DNA from: Alphaproteobacteria bacterium UBA998
GTDB lineage: Bacteria; Pseudomonadota; Alphaproteobacteria; Rickettsiales; UBA998
Length of the DNA stretch: 64,000 nt
Reading direction: 5' to 3'
Assembly: GCA_002291925.1 (NCBI GenBank)
Contig: DBAY01000069.1
Location: 1 to 64,000, forward strand
Shown here: piece by piece, positions 26,392 to 34,426 of the stretch
How positions within the stretch are numbered: the stretch's first letter is position 1
Layout: each line of letters starts with the position of its first letter
Notes under the pieces: generated by a model
Told to the model about the DNA's origin: nothing
What the model saw: only the letters and a program-made list of their open reading frames with translations
The model's database searches: none
Program-made: the position numbers and the translations under genes

Positions 26392-27425
26392 GCCGCCTGT
26401 TTCTCCTTCGTCACGGCCTCGCACCAAGCCTGATTGTCGAGGTACCAGCGGATGGTCTCGCGGATGCCCGACTCGAAATTATAAGTGCGCGTGAAGCCCA
26501 GCGTCTCCTGCGCCTTGCGGTCATCGATGGCGTAGCGGCGGTCATGGCCGGGGCGGTCGGTGACGAAGGCAATCTGCTCCTTGTAGGATTTGCCGTCCTT
26601 GCGGGGGCGCAGCACGTCGAGCAGATGGCAAAGCGTGGTGACCACTTCGATATTGGTGCGCTCGGCGTCGCCGCCAAAGCCGTAGGTTTCACCCGGAAGC
26701 CCACGGGTGAGCGCCAGCATGACGCCGCGGCAGTGATCTTCTACGTGAATCCAATCGCGGATGTTTTTGCCGTCGCCGTAAACCGGCAGCAACTGGCCAG
26801 AGAGCGCGCAGGCAATCATGCGCGGAATCAGCTTTTCCGGGAACTGGCGCGGCCCATAATTATTGGTGCAGTTGGTGACGATGGTCGGCAGGCCGTAGGT
26901 GTGGAACCAGGCGCGGCACAGCAAATCCCCCGCCGCCTTGGAGGCCGAGTAAGGCGAGTTGGGCTGCATGGGCGAGGTTTCGGTGAACTTGCCCGTCTTG
27001 CCGAGGGAGCCATACACCTCATCCGTGGAGACGTGCACAAAGCGGAACTTCGCCTTGGCCATCTCCGGCAGCGCGCCCCAATACTGCCGCGCCGCTTCCA
27101 GCAGCGTGTAGCAGCCCATGATGTTGGTCTCGATGAACTCCGACGGGCGCTCGATGGAATTATCCACGTGGCTCTCGGCCGCGAAATTCACCACTGCCTG
27201 CGGCTGGTGTTCCTTCAGCAGCCGTGCCACCAGCGCGCCGTCGCAGATATTGCCGACAACCAGTTCCACGCCCGCGAGCCCGTCCAGATTCTCGCGGTGG
27301 CCCGCGTAGGTGAGCGCATCCAGCACGATCACTCGCCAGCCCTGCTCCGCCACCTGCCGGACAAAACAGCTGCCGATAAAACCGGCCGCGCCGGTGACGA
27401 GCAATGTCTTGCTGGAGGGATGCAT
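26388..27425 (-). CDS. rfbB: dTDP-glucose 4,6-dehydratase
   Basis: RfbB converts dTDP-glucose to its 4-keto-6-deoxy form. The 345-residue SDR enzyme shows LLVTGAAGFIGSCFVRQV, AESHVDNSIERPSEFIETNI, FVHVSTDEVYGSLG with the catalytic Asp-Glu, and NSPYSASKAAGDLL. The ATG at 27425 follows an AAGGAA ribosome site; the 20 extra upstream codons are not needed. It is the first gene of rfbB-A-D-C-glycosyltransferase. The order and four-base overlaps indicate one transcript for rhamnose supply. Confidence 0.96.
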   Translation of the reverse strand: MHPSSKTLLVTGAAGFIGSCFVRQVAEQGWRVIVLDALTYAGHRENLDGLAGVELVVGNICDGALVARLLKEHQPQAVVNFAAESHVDNSIERPSEFIETNIMGCYTLLEAARQYWGALPEMAKAKFRFVHVSTDEVYGSLGKTGKFTETSPMQPNSPYSASKAAGDLLCRAWFHTYGLPTIVTNCTNNYGPRQFPEKLIPRMIACALSGQLLPVYGDGKNIRDWIHVEDHCRGVMLALTRGLPGETYGFGGDAERTNIEVVTTLCHLLDVLRPRKDGKSYKEQIAFVTDRPGHDRRYAIDDRKAQETLGFTRTYNFESGIRETIRWYLDNQAWCEAVTKEKQAA

Positions 27426-27527
27426 AGGCGTATTTCCTTGATAATGGAGAGGCAAATTAACACAGCAGCGCATGATTGCAAGCATGGCTGGCGCTCAGCG
27501 CGCGGAAAGGCGGCCCCCGGCGCGGCT

Positions 27528-28391
27528 TCAGCGCAGATAGAGCGTCACGGGGAAGCGGAATTCCAGCATGGAACGCCCCGGATAGGTTGGCGGCGCCGGC
27601 GGGAACGGGTCGGCACGGCGCACCTGCGCCAGCACTGCCTGATCCAGGATTTTATGGCCGGAAGAGCGCTCAATCCAATGCCCCAGCACCTTGCCCTGCC
27701 GGTTCATCTGCACGCGCACCACCACGCGGCCCTCCAGCCCTTCCGCCAACGCTTCCTTGGGGTAGACCTTGTGGCGCTCCAGCCAGCCGGAGAGTTCCTG
27801 CTCGTAGCGCGAGATGGCCTCGGCCTGCGTGGACGTCGAATTGCCATAGGCGCTGCCGCCTGCGACGCCACGCCCGCCCGTGCCTTCCACGCCCGGCCGC
27901 GAGGCACCGCGCAGCGGCGCACTTGCCGTGGGAGAGGTGGCCGGCTCGGCGCTCGGGGCCACCGGCTCAGTCGGTTCGCGGTAGGAAGACGCCACCTCGC
28001 GCGCAGGCCGCGGCTTGGCCGGCCGCGCGGGTGCCACCTTTTCCACCAGCGCGCGCTCCAGCACGTTCTGCGCCTTGTCCTCCGGCGGCACGTCTTTCGT
28101 ATCCGCGCGGCCGCCGCCATTGACGGCCGGCCCCGCGCCCAGCTCCGGCGCGCCGCCAAGGCGAAGCTGCAGCACCCGCTCCTGTGGCAGCTGCTCACCA
28201 CCGCCGAACCACGTCCAAGCCAGCATCATCGCCACATGCAGTGAAAAGGCAAAAGCCAGCATAAGGCCAAACGGCGGTGCCGGGTTCACGCGGTGCGCGT
28301 TCAGCGTTTCCAGCGCGGTCAGGTAGTCGAGGTAGCGGATGGTGGGTTTTTTTTCCATCGGTTCTGACTTGGCTAGCGCGAGCGGACTCAT
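27528..28391 (-). CDS. tonB: TonB-family energy-transducing protein
   Basis: The 287-residue protein spans the periplasm to pass proton-motive energy to outer-membrane receptors. It has a cytoplasmic N-terminus of about 40 residues, one membrane helix (FGLMLAFAFSLHVAMMLAW), a Pro/Ala-rich linker (about residues 95-185) and a C-terminal TonB domain from about 200 (ISRYEQELSGWLERHKVYP, then GLEGRVVVRVQMNRQGKV). It overlaps the second exbD by four bases and closes the exbB-exbD-exbD-tonB operon. It could serve TonB-dependent uptake or be a TolA-like partner; the C-terminal motif favours TonB. Confidence 0.88.
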   Translation of the reverse strand: MSPLALAKSEPMEKKPTIRYLDYLTALETLNAHRVNPAPPFGLMLAFAFSLHVAMMLAWTWFGGGEQLPQERVLQLRLGGAPELGAGPAVNGGGRADTKDVPPEDKAQNVLERALVEKVAPARPAKPRPAREVASSYREPTEPVAPSAEPATSPTASAPLRGASRPGVEGTGGRGVAGGSAYGNSTSTQAEAISRYEQELSGWLERHKVYPKEALAEGLEGRVVVRVQMNRQGKVLGHWIERSSGHKILDQAVLAQVRRADPFPPAPPTYPGRSMLEFRFPVTLYLR

Positions 28392-28792
28392 GGCGACTGC
28401 GTCGCGAGGGCCAGATGCTGCCCCCCCGCCTCCTCTAGGATTTTCATCACGTCAATCACCTGCCCGGAGCGCGCCTTGGCGTCCGCTTTCAGGGTGATGA
28501 ACAGGTCCGGCTTGCCTTTCAGCTGCTCCTTCACAAAGGATTTCAGTTCTTTGGTATCGGAGAGAAATTCGTCATTGGCGAGAATCTCATCATGTTTTCC
28601 AAGCACGATGGTCAGCTGCCCCTCATCCACCACCTTGCCGTTTTCCGCCACCGGCACATCGATGGGGATGATCTCCAGCTTCTCAATGCTGCCGATGACG
28701 AGGAAATAGATGAGCAGCAGGAAAATCACGTTGATCATCGGGATAAGTCCGATGGGCTTGACCGGCTTCTTGCTGCGCTCGAATTCAATCAT
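28388..28792 (-). CDS. exbD2: ExbD/TolR-family protein lacking the conserved membrane Asp
   Basis: This 134-residue protein has the ExbD layout: short cytoplasmic N-terminus, one membrane helix and a periplasmic domain. The helix reads GLIPMINVIFLLLIYFLV. At position 21, where ExbD and TolR carry the essential proton-carrying Asp, there is Asn (codon AAC). The sister protein encoded just upstream keeps Asp21. The two genes overlap by four bases, so both are made together. The protein could form a mixed dimer with the Asp-bearing copy inside the ExbB pentamer. A separate function cannot be excluded. Confidence 0.88.
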   Translation of the reverse strand: MIEFERSKKPVKPIGLIPMINVIFLLLIYFLVIGSIEKLEIIPIDVPVAENGKVVDEGQLTIVLGKHDEILANDEFLSDTKELKSFVKEQLKGKPDLFITLKADAKARSGQVIDVMKILEEAGGQHLALATQSP

Positions 28793-29250
28793 GGCATGGC
28801 CTGCAAACTGTCTTTCAGGCCGCTCGAGAAATTCTGCATCGGCGAGGGCCGGCGCAGCTTTTCCACCGCCATCTGCTTGCCTCCGGCGACGGTCACCGCA
28901 TCCATCATGTCGATCAGCCGCTGCACCTCCACGGCGTCCTCGGCCCGGATCAGCACCTGTGTGCTGGACGCCCGGGTGAACAGCACATTCAGCTTGTCCT
29001 GCAGCTCATGCTCCCAGACCGGCTTGCCGTTGATGAGCGTGGCCCCGGTGGCTTCCAGATCAATTGTCGCCACCGGGTTCGTCACCGGCTTGGTGGAGAC
29101 AGACGGCCCGGCAAGATTGACGTTCAGCGATTCCACCCGCACGAAACTGGTGGTGAGCATGAAGAACAGCAGCAGCTGGAAGACGATGTCGATCAGCGGC
29201 GTCATGTCGATGCCGCGAGAGGTGCGCTTGCGACCCTCGATGACGACCAT
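28789..29250 (-). CDS. exbD1: ExbD/TolR-family proton-channel protein
   Basis: The 153-residue protein has the standard ExbD helix IDMTPLIDIVFQLLLFFMLT with the conserved Asp at residue 21, which conducts protons with ExbB to energise TonB. The periplasmic domain (about residues 45-130) has the usual alpha-beta pattern. It lies 9 bases after exbB and overlaps exbD2 by four bases. It is presumably the active member of the pair. Confidence 0.92.
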   Translation of the reverse strand: MVVIEGRKRTSRGIDMTPLIDIVFQLLLFFMLTTSFVRVESLNVNLAGPSVSTKPVTNPVATIDLEATGATLINGKPVWEHELQDKLNVLFTRASSTQVLIRAEDAVEVQRLIDMMDAVTVAGGKQMAVEKLRRPSPMQNFSSGLKDSLQAMP

Positions 29251-29259
29251 GCGCTCGCC

Positions 29260-30036
29260 CTAAATGCGGTTATAGGACGGGTTGAGCAGCCGCAGCGTGC
29301 CGGTGGATTGCGGCGCGGTGCGTACCTGCTCCAGCGCGCGCTCCTGCGCTTCCTGCAGCTCGCGCAACTTGCGCTCGCGCTCCATCATCTCGCGCTTCTC
29401 ATGCTCTTTCTCGTTGCGCATGTATTCATCTTCCAGCGAGAGAATTTGCACCGTCACGTCGCGCATGGAGGCCCGCACTTTCTCGATGATGCCGTCCAGA
29501 ATGTAATAGGCCGCCACCGCCGGCACGGCGATGACAAGACCCGTCACCGTGGTGATGAGCGCTTCCCAGATACCGCCCGCGAGCTGGCTGGGGTCAATGC
29601 GGCTGCCCGCCTCGCTCAGCGTAGCAAACACCGTGACCATCCCCGTCACCGTACCGAGCAATCCCAGCAGTGGGCTAGTGGTGGCCACCATTTCCAGGCC
29701 GCGCATGTGCGATTCCAGCTTGCGCACCTCGGCCGAGCCGACACGGGCGATCTCCGCCTCACGGGTGCGCAGGCTCATCTCGCGGTTGGTGACGCAGGTG
29801 ATGGCCACCTTCATGATGAGCGCCACCGGGCCTTTGGCGTTGCGCAGCTTCATTTCGGCATCCGTCAGCTCGCCTTTTTTCACGTGCGTCATGACCGGCT
29901 CGATGAAACCCGCGTCAAACAGCCGCGCCGCCGAAAACTGGAAGCCTTTGTAAATGCACACCGCCAGCGCATAGATTGAAAGCGCCAGCAGCGGAATCAT
30001 CGTCACGCCGCCCTTGGTAATGAAGGAAAAATCCAT
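29260..30036 (-). CDS. exbB: ExbB/TolQ/MotA-family proton-channel protein
   Basis: The 258-residue protein forms the pentameric membrane channel that works with ExbD and TonB. It has three membrane helices: around residues 10-30 (GVTMIPLLALSIYALAVCI), 118-142 (PLLGLLGTVTGMVTVFATL) and 157-180 (ALITTVTGLVIAVPAVAAYYI). The TTSPLLGLLGTVTGM motif is diagnostic. A charged C-terminal coiled-coil tail of about 70 residues (rich in Glu and Arg from EDEYMRNEKEHEKREMMERE) is longer than in most ExbB proteins. It is the first gene of the operon. Confidence 0.92.
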   Translation of the reverse strand: MDFSFITKGGVTMIPLLALSIYALAVCIYKGFQFSAARLFDAGFIEPVMTHVKKGELTDAEMKLRNAKGPVALIMKVAITCVTNREMSLRTREAEIARVGSAEVRKLESHMRGLEMVATTSPLLGLLGTVTGMVTVFATLSEAGSRIDPSQLAGGIWEALITTVTGLVIAVPAVAAYYILDGIIEKVRASMRDVTVQILSLEDEYMRNEKEHEKREMMERERKLRELQEAQERALEQVRTAPQSTGTLRLLNPSYNRI

Positions 30037-30112
30037 GAAGCCCTCGCCTGTGATCGGGTTAGCGCAGCATAAGCATGGGCTTCACACGACGCAATGGTTA
30101 AACAGCCCGGAA

Positions 30113-30295
30113 TCAGTCGCCAATCTTGCGCGCTTCGTCGATGAGCAGGATGGGAATGCCATCGCGGATGGGATAGGCCAGCCCGGCCTTCTCGCTCACC
30201 AGCTCCTGCGCCGCCCTGTCATAGGCAAGCGGTCCCTTCGTCGCGGGGCAGACGAGGATTTGCAGCAGCGACGGGTCGAGTTGCTGGGTGCTCAT
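30113..30295 (-). CDS. Trm112/UPF0434-family small protein
   Basis: This 60-residue protein matches the YcaR/Trm112-like family: LDPSLLQILVCPATKGPL, then the C-terminal AYPIRDGIPILLIDEAR. Only one Cys remains of the zinc-binding set seen in some relatives. The ATG at 30295 directly follows an AAGGAGG ribosome site, which decides the start against a 16-codon extension. Family members act as partners of methyltransferases or as small chaperone-like proteins; the role here is inferred. Confidence 0.88.
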   Translation of the reverse strand: MSTQQLDPSLLQILVCPATKGPLAYDRAAQELVSEKAGLAYPIRDGIPILLIDEARKIGD

Positions 30296-30435
30296 GGGGC
30301 CTCCTTTTCGCGCAGCATATAAGGCGGCGGCACGGCGATGCAATGCGCTTTTTCAACACCCCACAAAAGCGCTTGCCAAACGGGAAACCCTCTCCTATAT
30401 TTCGTCACCTCAGCGGGAACGCTTGGTTTTCTCAA

Positions 30436-30510
30436 GCGGGTGTAGCTCAGGGGTAGAGCACAACCTTGCCAAGGTTGGGGTCGTGAGTTCGAATCTCATC
30501 ACCCGCTCCA
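30436..30510 (+). tRNA. tRNA-Gly (anticodon GCC)
   Basis: The 75-base gene folds into a full cloverleaf. The acceptor stem pairs GCGGGTG with CACCCGC, the anticodon arm CAACC/GGTTG carries loop TTGCCAA with anticodon GCC at 30468-30470, and the T-arm has GTTCGAATC. The terminal CCA is encoded. The upstream 130 bases are a promoter-like gap with no gene. Confidence 0.97.
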
Positions 30511-30751
30511 TCGACTGGATGGATTTTTTCGATATTTCTTTCTTGGATTGCGACGCAGGCAATCTAATTGTTTTTTCTTAAAGATTAAGCCTATATGGCA
30601 AAATGCTGGAGTGGCTCGGCCCTATTCCCCAACACTACTTTATTTCTCAGCAAACACTGGTTAGCAGCAAATTTAAGCTTTTTTAAAAAGTTATGGTATA
30701 GGCAACGATAAAGACCTTATTTTTTCGTTCACCCTTTACTCGAGTAATATC

Positions 30752-32437
30752 ATGTTCGCCAACCTTCGTCTGCGCTCGAAACTTTTGAGTGTATTTGCCG
30801 TGCTGTTGCTGGTCACTGGCGCGTTTGGCCTCTTTGCGCTGGAGCGCATGAATCTGATTAACGCTATGTCCACCGAGATCGCCGAAAGCTGGCTGCCCAG
30901 TGTAAGACTCATGGGCGAGGTCAATTCGGAGATGAAGGAATATCGCATCCAGCTGGCCATCCACATTCTCAACACCGACCCGGCAGAAATGGCGAATATC
31001 GAGACGAAGCTTGAGGCAATCCGCACGGCAATAAAAGGAAAATTCAAGGAATATGAGAAATTTATTTCCTCTGATGAGGAGCGCGCACTCTACACTACCC
31101 TCGTCCAACGATGGAGCAAATTTCTGGAGACCGCGCAAACAACGATAGATTATTCGCGTAATAACAGTACTGAACAGGCCCGCGAAAGTTTTGCCGGACC
31201 TGCGCGTGAAGCCAAGCGGGCGGTCACGGATACACTGAATCAAATAATTAAGCTAAATAATACCGGGGCAGAAGAGGCGAGCACTCGCGGCGACGTTCTC
31301 TATGACGATTCCAGAACCGTCACTCTTCTTTTCATAGGGTTTTTCACAGCCATTCTTGGCGCTGCCCTCATTGTGCTTCTGAAAGGTGTAGCCCGTCCGA
31401 TTAACGCGATGACCGGTGCCATGCGGGAACTGGCTTCTGGAAACCTGGAGATTGAAATTACTGGGAAAGAGCGCCGTGACGAAGTGGGCCAGATGGCTCA
31501 TGCGGTGGATGTTTTCAAACAAAACGCCATCCGCAACCGCGAAATGGAAGAAGAGCAGAAACGCCAGGAAATCCGCTCGCGCGAGGAAAAACGCCTTGCC
31601 ATGCATCAGCTGGCGGAACATTTCGAAAACAATGTGCAGGGCATTATTAATGCTGTGGCAGCCGCCTCCACCGAATTGCTGCAGACAGCCGATCAACTCG
31701 GATCGGTCATCAGCAATGCCAGCGAAACCGCCGAAGCCGCCAACAATAGCGCGGCGGAAGCTACTGCCAACGTGCAGTCGGTTGCCTCTGCCGCGGAGGA
31801 AATGGCTACTTCGGTGCAGGAAATTTCCATGCAGATTGTCCGCTCGAACACCATGGTCAGCGCGTCACGGGAGAAAACCGAGCTGGCCGATCGTCAGGCG
31901 GAACAACTCTCTCATGCGACGAAAAAAGTGGAAGAAGTTATCCAGCTGATTGCCGATATCGCGGGACAAATCAACCTGCTGGCACTCAATGCCACCATCG
32001 AATCGGCGCGCGCAGGGGAAGCAGGCAAGGGTTTTGCCGTGGTGGCCAGCGAGGTGAAGAACCTGGCCACGCAGACGAACAAATCCGTGGAGGAAATCAG
32101 CCGGGTTATCAGGGAAATGCAAATCGCCGCGGCAGACATTATCGAAAGTCTGAAAGGCATTCAGACCTCCATTATCCAGATCACGGACACCTCCACCAGC
32201 ATTGCATCGGCCGTGGAGGAGCAGTCTGCCACCACCAACGAGATTGCCCGCAACATGCAATCGGCAGCGCAGCGGACGCAGAAAATTTCTGATAGCCTGT
32301 ATACGGTCAGCACATCCTCCACCAGCGCCAATGCGGCGTCCGATCAGGTTCGCATTGCATCAAAGGAACTCTCCGAGCGGGCCGAACAACTCAACCGGCA
32401 GGTCAATTCCTTCCTTTCCGATCTGCGGGCGGCCTGA
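30752..32437 (+). CDS. Membrane methyl-accepting chemotaxis protein
   Basis: The 561-residue receptor has an N-terminal membrane helix (LLSVFAVLLLVTGAFGLFAL), a periplasmic four-helix-bundle sensor (about residues 35-185), a second helix (VTLLFIGFFTAILGAALIVLL), a HAMP domain (PINAMTGAMRELASGNLEIE) and a coiled signalling domain with the tip IAGQINLLALNATIESARA. It should bind a small extracellular ligand, directly or through a binding protein. The gene is less GC-rich than its surroundings and lies 241 bases after tRNA-Gly, which could reflect acquisition. No chemotaxis kinase is encoded nearby. Confidence 0.92.
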   Translation: MFANLRLRSKLLSVFAVLLLVTGAFGLFALERMNLINAMSTEIAESWLPSVRLMGEVNSEMKEYRIQLAIHILNTDPAEMANIETKLEAIRTAIKGKFKEYEKFISSDEERALYTTLVQRWSKFLETAQTTIDYSRNNSTEQARESFAGPAREAKRAVTDTLNQIIKLNNTGAEEASTRGDVLYDDSRTVTLLFIGFFTAILGAALIVLLKGVARPINAMTGAMRELASGNLEIEITGKERRDEVGQMAHAVDVFKQNAIRNREMEEEQKRQEIRSREEKRLAMHQLAEHFENNVQGIINAVAAASTELLQTADQLGSVISNASETAEAANNSAAEATANVQSVASAAEEMATSVQEISMQIVRSNTMVSASREKTELADRQAEQLSHATKKVEEVIQLIADIAGQINLLALNATIESARAGEAGKGFAVVASEVKNLATQTNKSVEEISRVIREMQIAAADIIESLKGIQTSIIQITDTSTSIASAVEEQSATTNEIARNMQSAAQRTQKISDSLYTVSTSSTSANAASDQVRIASKELSERAEQLNRQVNSFLSDLRAA

Positions 32438-32466
32438 CGAAACCACAGCGGTGATCGTCCTTCGTT

Positions 32467-33906
32467 CTAGCGCTCCGGCACCGGTGAGGCTGCAGCCATC
32501 TGGTGCAGAAGCTGCGGCGAGAGAAACGGGCTGCGGCGCAGCACTTGCGCTTCCGCGCCGATGAAATGGCTGGCGAGGCTTCCCTTTTCCTCAAGGCGTT
32601 GCCTAATCGCGGCTTCCAGCTTCTCCGGCGCCGTGCGGCTCTCGGGCATGCCCACCAGCCCGTGCGAGACGCGGCGGATGCGCTTGGCCATCGGCTCCGT
32701 GCTGGAGGGCTCCGCCTGCAGGCGGTCCGCTGCGGCGGTGACGATGTCATCGAAGCTCGGCCCCTTTACCTTGCTGGTTTTCGCCTGAAGCACGTTGCCG
32801 GTCATGTAGGAGAGCGAGGCCACGATATTACCTCGGTCATACTTGCCACTACGTGCCGATTCGGCCAGCCCCGCCGCGCCAAGCGCTAGGTTGGAGGAAA
32901 GATTGACACCGCCGGTGACGCGCATCGGCTTTTCCTTCACCCACTCGCTCCAGGTGTGGTAATCGCCACGCGCGTATTTCACCACTTCCTGTGCCAGCTG
33001 GTGATAGTCCAGCACGGCCAGTGACTGACGGCGCGCCTCCAGCGATTCGCCCAGATTCAGGAACGCATCCGTCCCCTTTTCCGGCACAAAGGTCTGTACC
33101 GCCTGCCCGGCCATCATGGCGCTGCCAGCGAAAATCTCCAGATATTGCTTCATCACATTGCGCGAGGCATTCGTGGAGGAGAACAGACGCCCGATGGCGG
33201 CCAGCGTCTGCGTACCGCCCCCCAGCATATTCAGCACGCCGGAGACTTCCCATGGGTAACGCTGCATGAAAGCGAAGGTATGATGACTCATCTGGCTCGC
33301 TGCCTCCGCACCGGCGCCGTCGCGGAAGAGCGGGTCGATGGTTTTCATCATTTCCTGCGCGGTACGGGGGGTATCGGCCTTTCCGCCAAACACCAGCATA
33401 TTGATGACGCCCGACGTGTAGGCCACCGCCGTCGCCATCTTCAGCGGTTTTCGGTCGCGGAACGCCGAGAACAACACCCCGGCATCACCTACGAAATAAC
33501 AGGCGGCGGGGATGAAATTGCTGTGGCGGGCGAAGAAGCCTTCCATCTTGGCGCGCTGCTGCTTGGTGGCGGAAGTATCCAGCGGCGTGGGTTGCAGGTC
33601 GGGGGCCACCTCCACCCGCTGCTCGGCCGGGATGCCTTGGGCTTCCTGCCAGCGCGGGAATTCTTCCTTCAACAGACGTACCAGCGCGGCATCATCCCCA
33701 TAGCTGCTCAGGCGCAGCACGGGGGCCTGCTGCGTGCCAGTGTAGCCCGGCAGGCAGCGCACGTGTTTCTCCAGCAAAAACCATGTCAGTGCGGCAAGGG
33801 ACCCCGGTGACGCGCCCTCCGGCGCATGCAGCACTGCCATCGGCGCATCAGCATAGCCCTTGCCGGTCTGTAAAAGGGTGGAACTGAGAAGCTGCGTCAC
33901 GCGCAA
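32467..33906 (-). CDS. Unknown protein with hydrophobic central region
   Basis: I do not recognise this protein of up to 479 residues. The middle (about residues 145-330) has several moderately hydrophobic helices: FIPAACYFVGDAGVLFSAF, MATAVAYTSGVINMLVFGG, VSGVLNMLGGGTQTLAAIG and YLEIFAGSAMMAGQAVQTF. The C-terminal 90 residues are charged and helical. There is no signal peptide. The start is uncertain: the frame opens at a TTG at 33906, with GTG at 33900 and an ATG at 33840 as alternatives. The stretch GVINMLVFG resembles GVINTLVFA in the unknown membrane protein at 19211-20248. Confidence 0.65.
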   Translation of the reverse strand: MRVTQLLSSTLLQTGKGYADAPMAVLHAPEGASPGSLAALTWFLLEKHVRCLPGYTGTQQAPVLRLSSYGDDAALVRLLKEEFPRWQEAQGIPAEQRVEVAPDLQPTPLDTSATKQQRAKMEGFFARHSNFIPAACYFVGDAGVLFSAFRDRKPLKMATAVAYTSGVINMLVFGGKADTPRTAQEMMKTIDPLFRDGAGAEAASQMSHHTFAFMQRYPWEVSGVLNMLGGGTQTLAAIGRLFSSTNASRNVMKQYLEIFAGSAMMAGQAVQTFVPEKGTDAFLNLGESLEARRQSLAVLDYHQLAQEVVKYARGDYHTWSEWVKEKPMRVTGGVNLSSNLALGAAGLAESARSGKYDRGNIVASLSYMTGNVLQAKTSKVKGPSFDDIVTAAADRLQAEPSSTEPMAKRIRRVSHGLVGMPESRTAPEKLEAAIRQRLEEKGSLASHFIGAEAQVLRRSPFLSPQLLHQMAAASPVPER

Positions 33907-34002
33907 AGAAAACGGGGCTCGGTTGCAAGAATCCCATCTTACAACGGAACGCGGAATGCAGAGAATGAAACTTCTGTGACAATCCCGCTTAAGTATCAGT
34001 AA

Positions 34003-34170
34003 CTAATAAATTCCCGGTTGTTCCAGGCTTTTGATGGCACCCCATTGCGGCTTGATCGTCGGGTTGACGTAGCTCACGCCGTCCCACGAGGCGTGATAGG
34101 TCGGCGTCTGAGACGGGGCGCAATTGGCGAGGCTGAGCAGAAAAATCAAGGCGATAGCAGTGCGTAGCAT
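34003..34170 (-). CDS. Small lipoprotein
   Basis: The 55-residue product has a lipoprotein signal peptide (MLRTAIALIFLLSLANCAPS) with lipobox LANC, followed by a mature tail of about 38 residues (YHASWDGVSYVNPTIKPQWG). The ATG at 34170 follows a strong AAGGAGG ribosome site and is clearly the start. It is probably anchored in the outer membrane. No function can be assigned. Confidence 0.75.
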   Translation of the reverse strand: MLRTAIALIFLLSLANCAPSQTPTYHASWDGVSYVNPTIKPQWGAIKSLEQPGIY

Positions 34171-34426
34171 GGCGTCCTCCTTAGCGGGATTGTCGCTGTT
34201 ATCATGCATTATCGGCCTTTGGGCCATTGCCCGCTCTGCATGGCTTCCATGCCCAGGCTGTATTGGGCAAACCCCAGATGTTGTGGCATAGTAAGAAAAT
34301 CGCCTCTAAATTTACGCTTCAGCGTGGGCGCAAGCCCATCGCGCGCTTATCGCGCACGCATCAACATTGCTTGCGTCAGGCGACAACCTGCCGTATCACA
34401 GGCAAAAACCAGCGGATTCCAGCGGC

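Noticed and set aside
30436..30751. tRNA-Gly as the attachment site of an integrated element carrying the chemoreceptor
   Set aside because: No integrase and no repeated tRNA 3' end were found nearby; lower GC alone is not enough.
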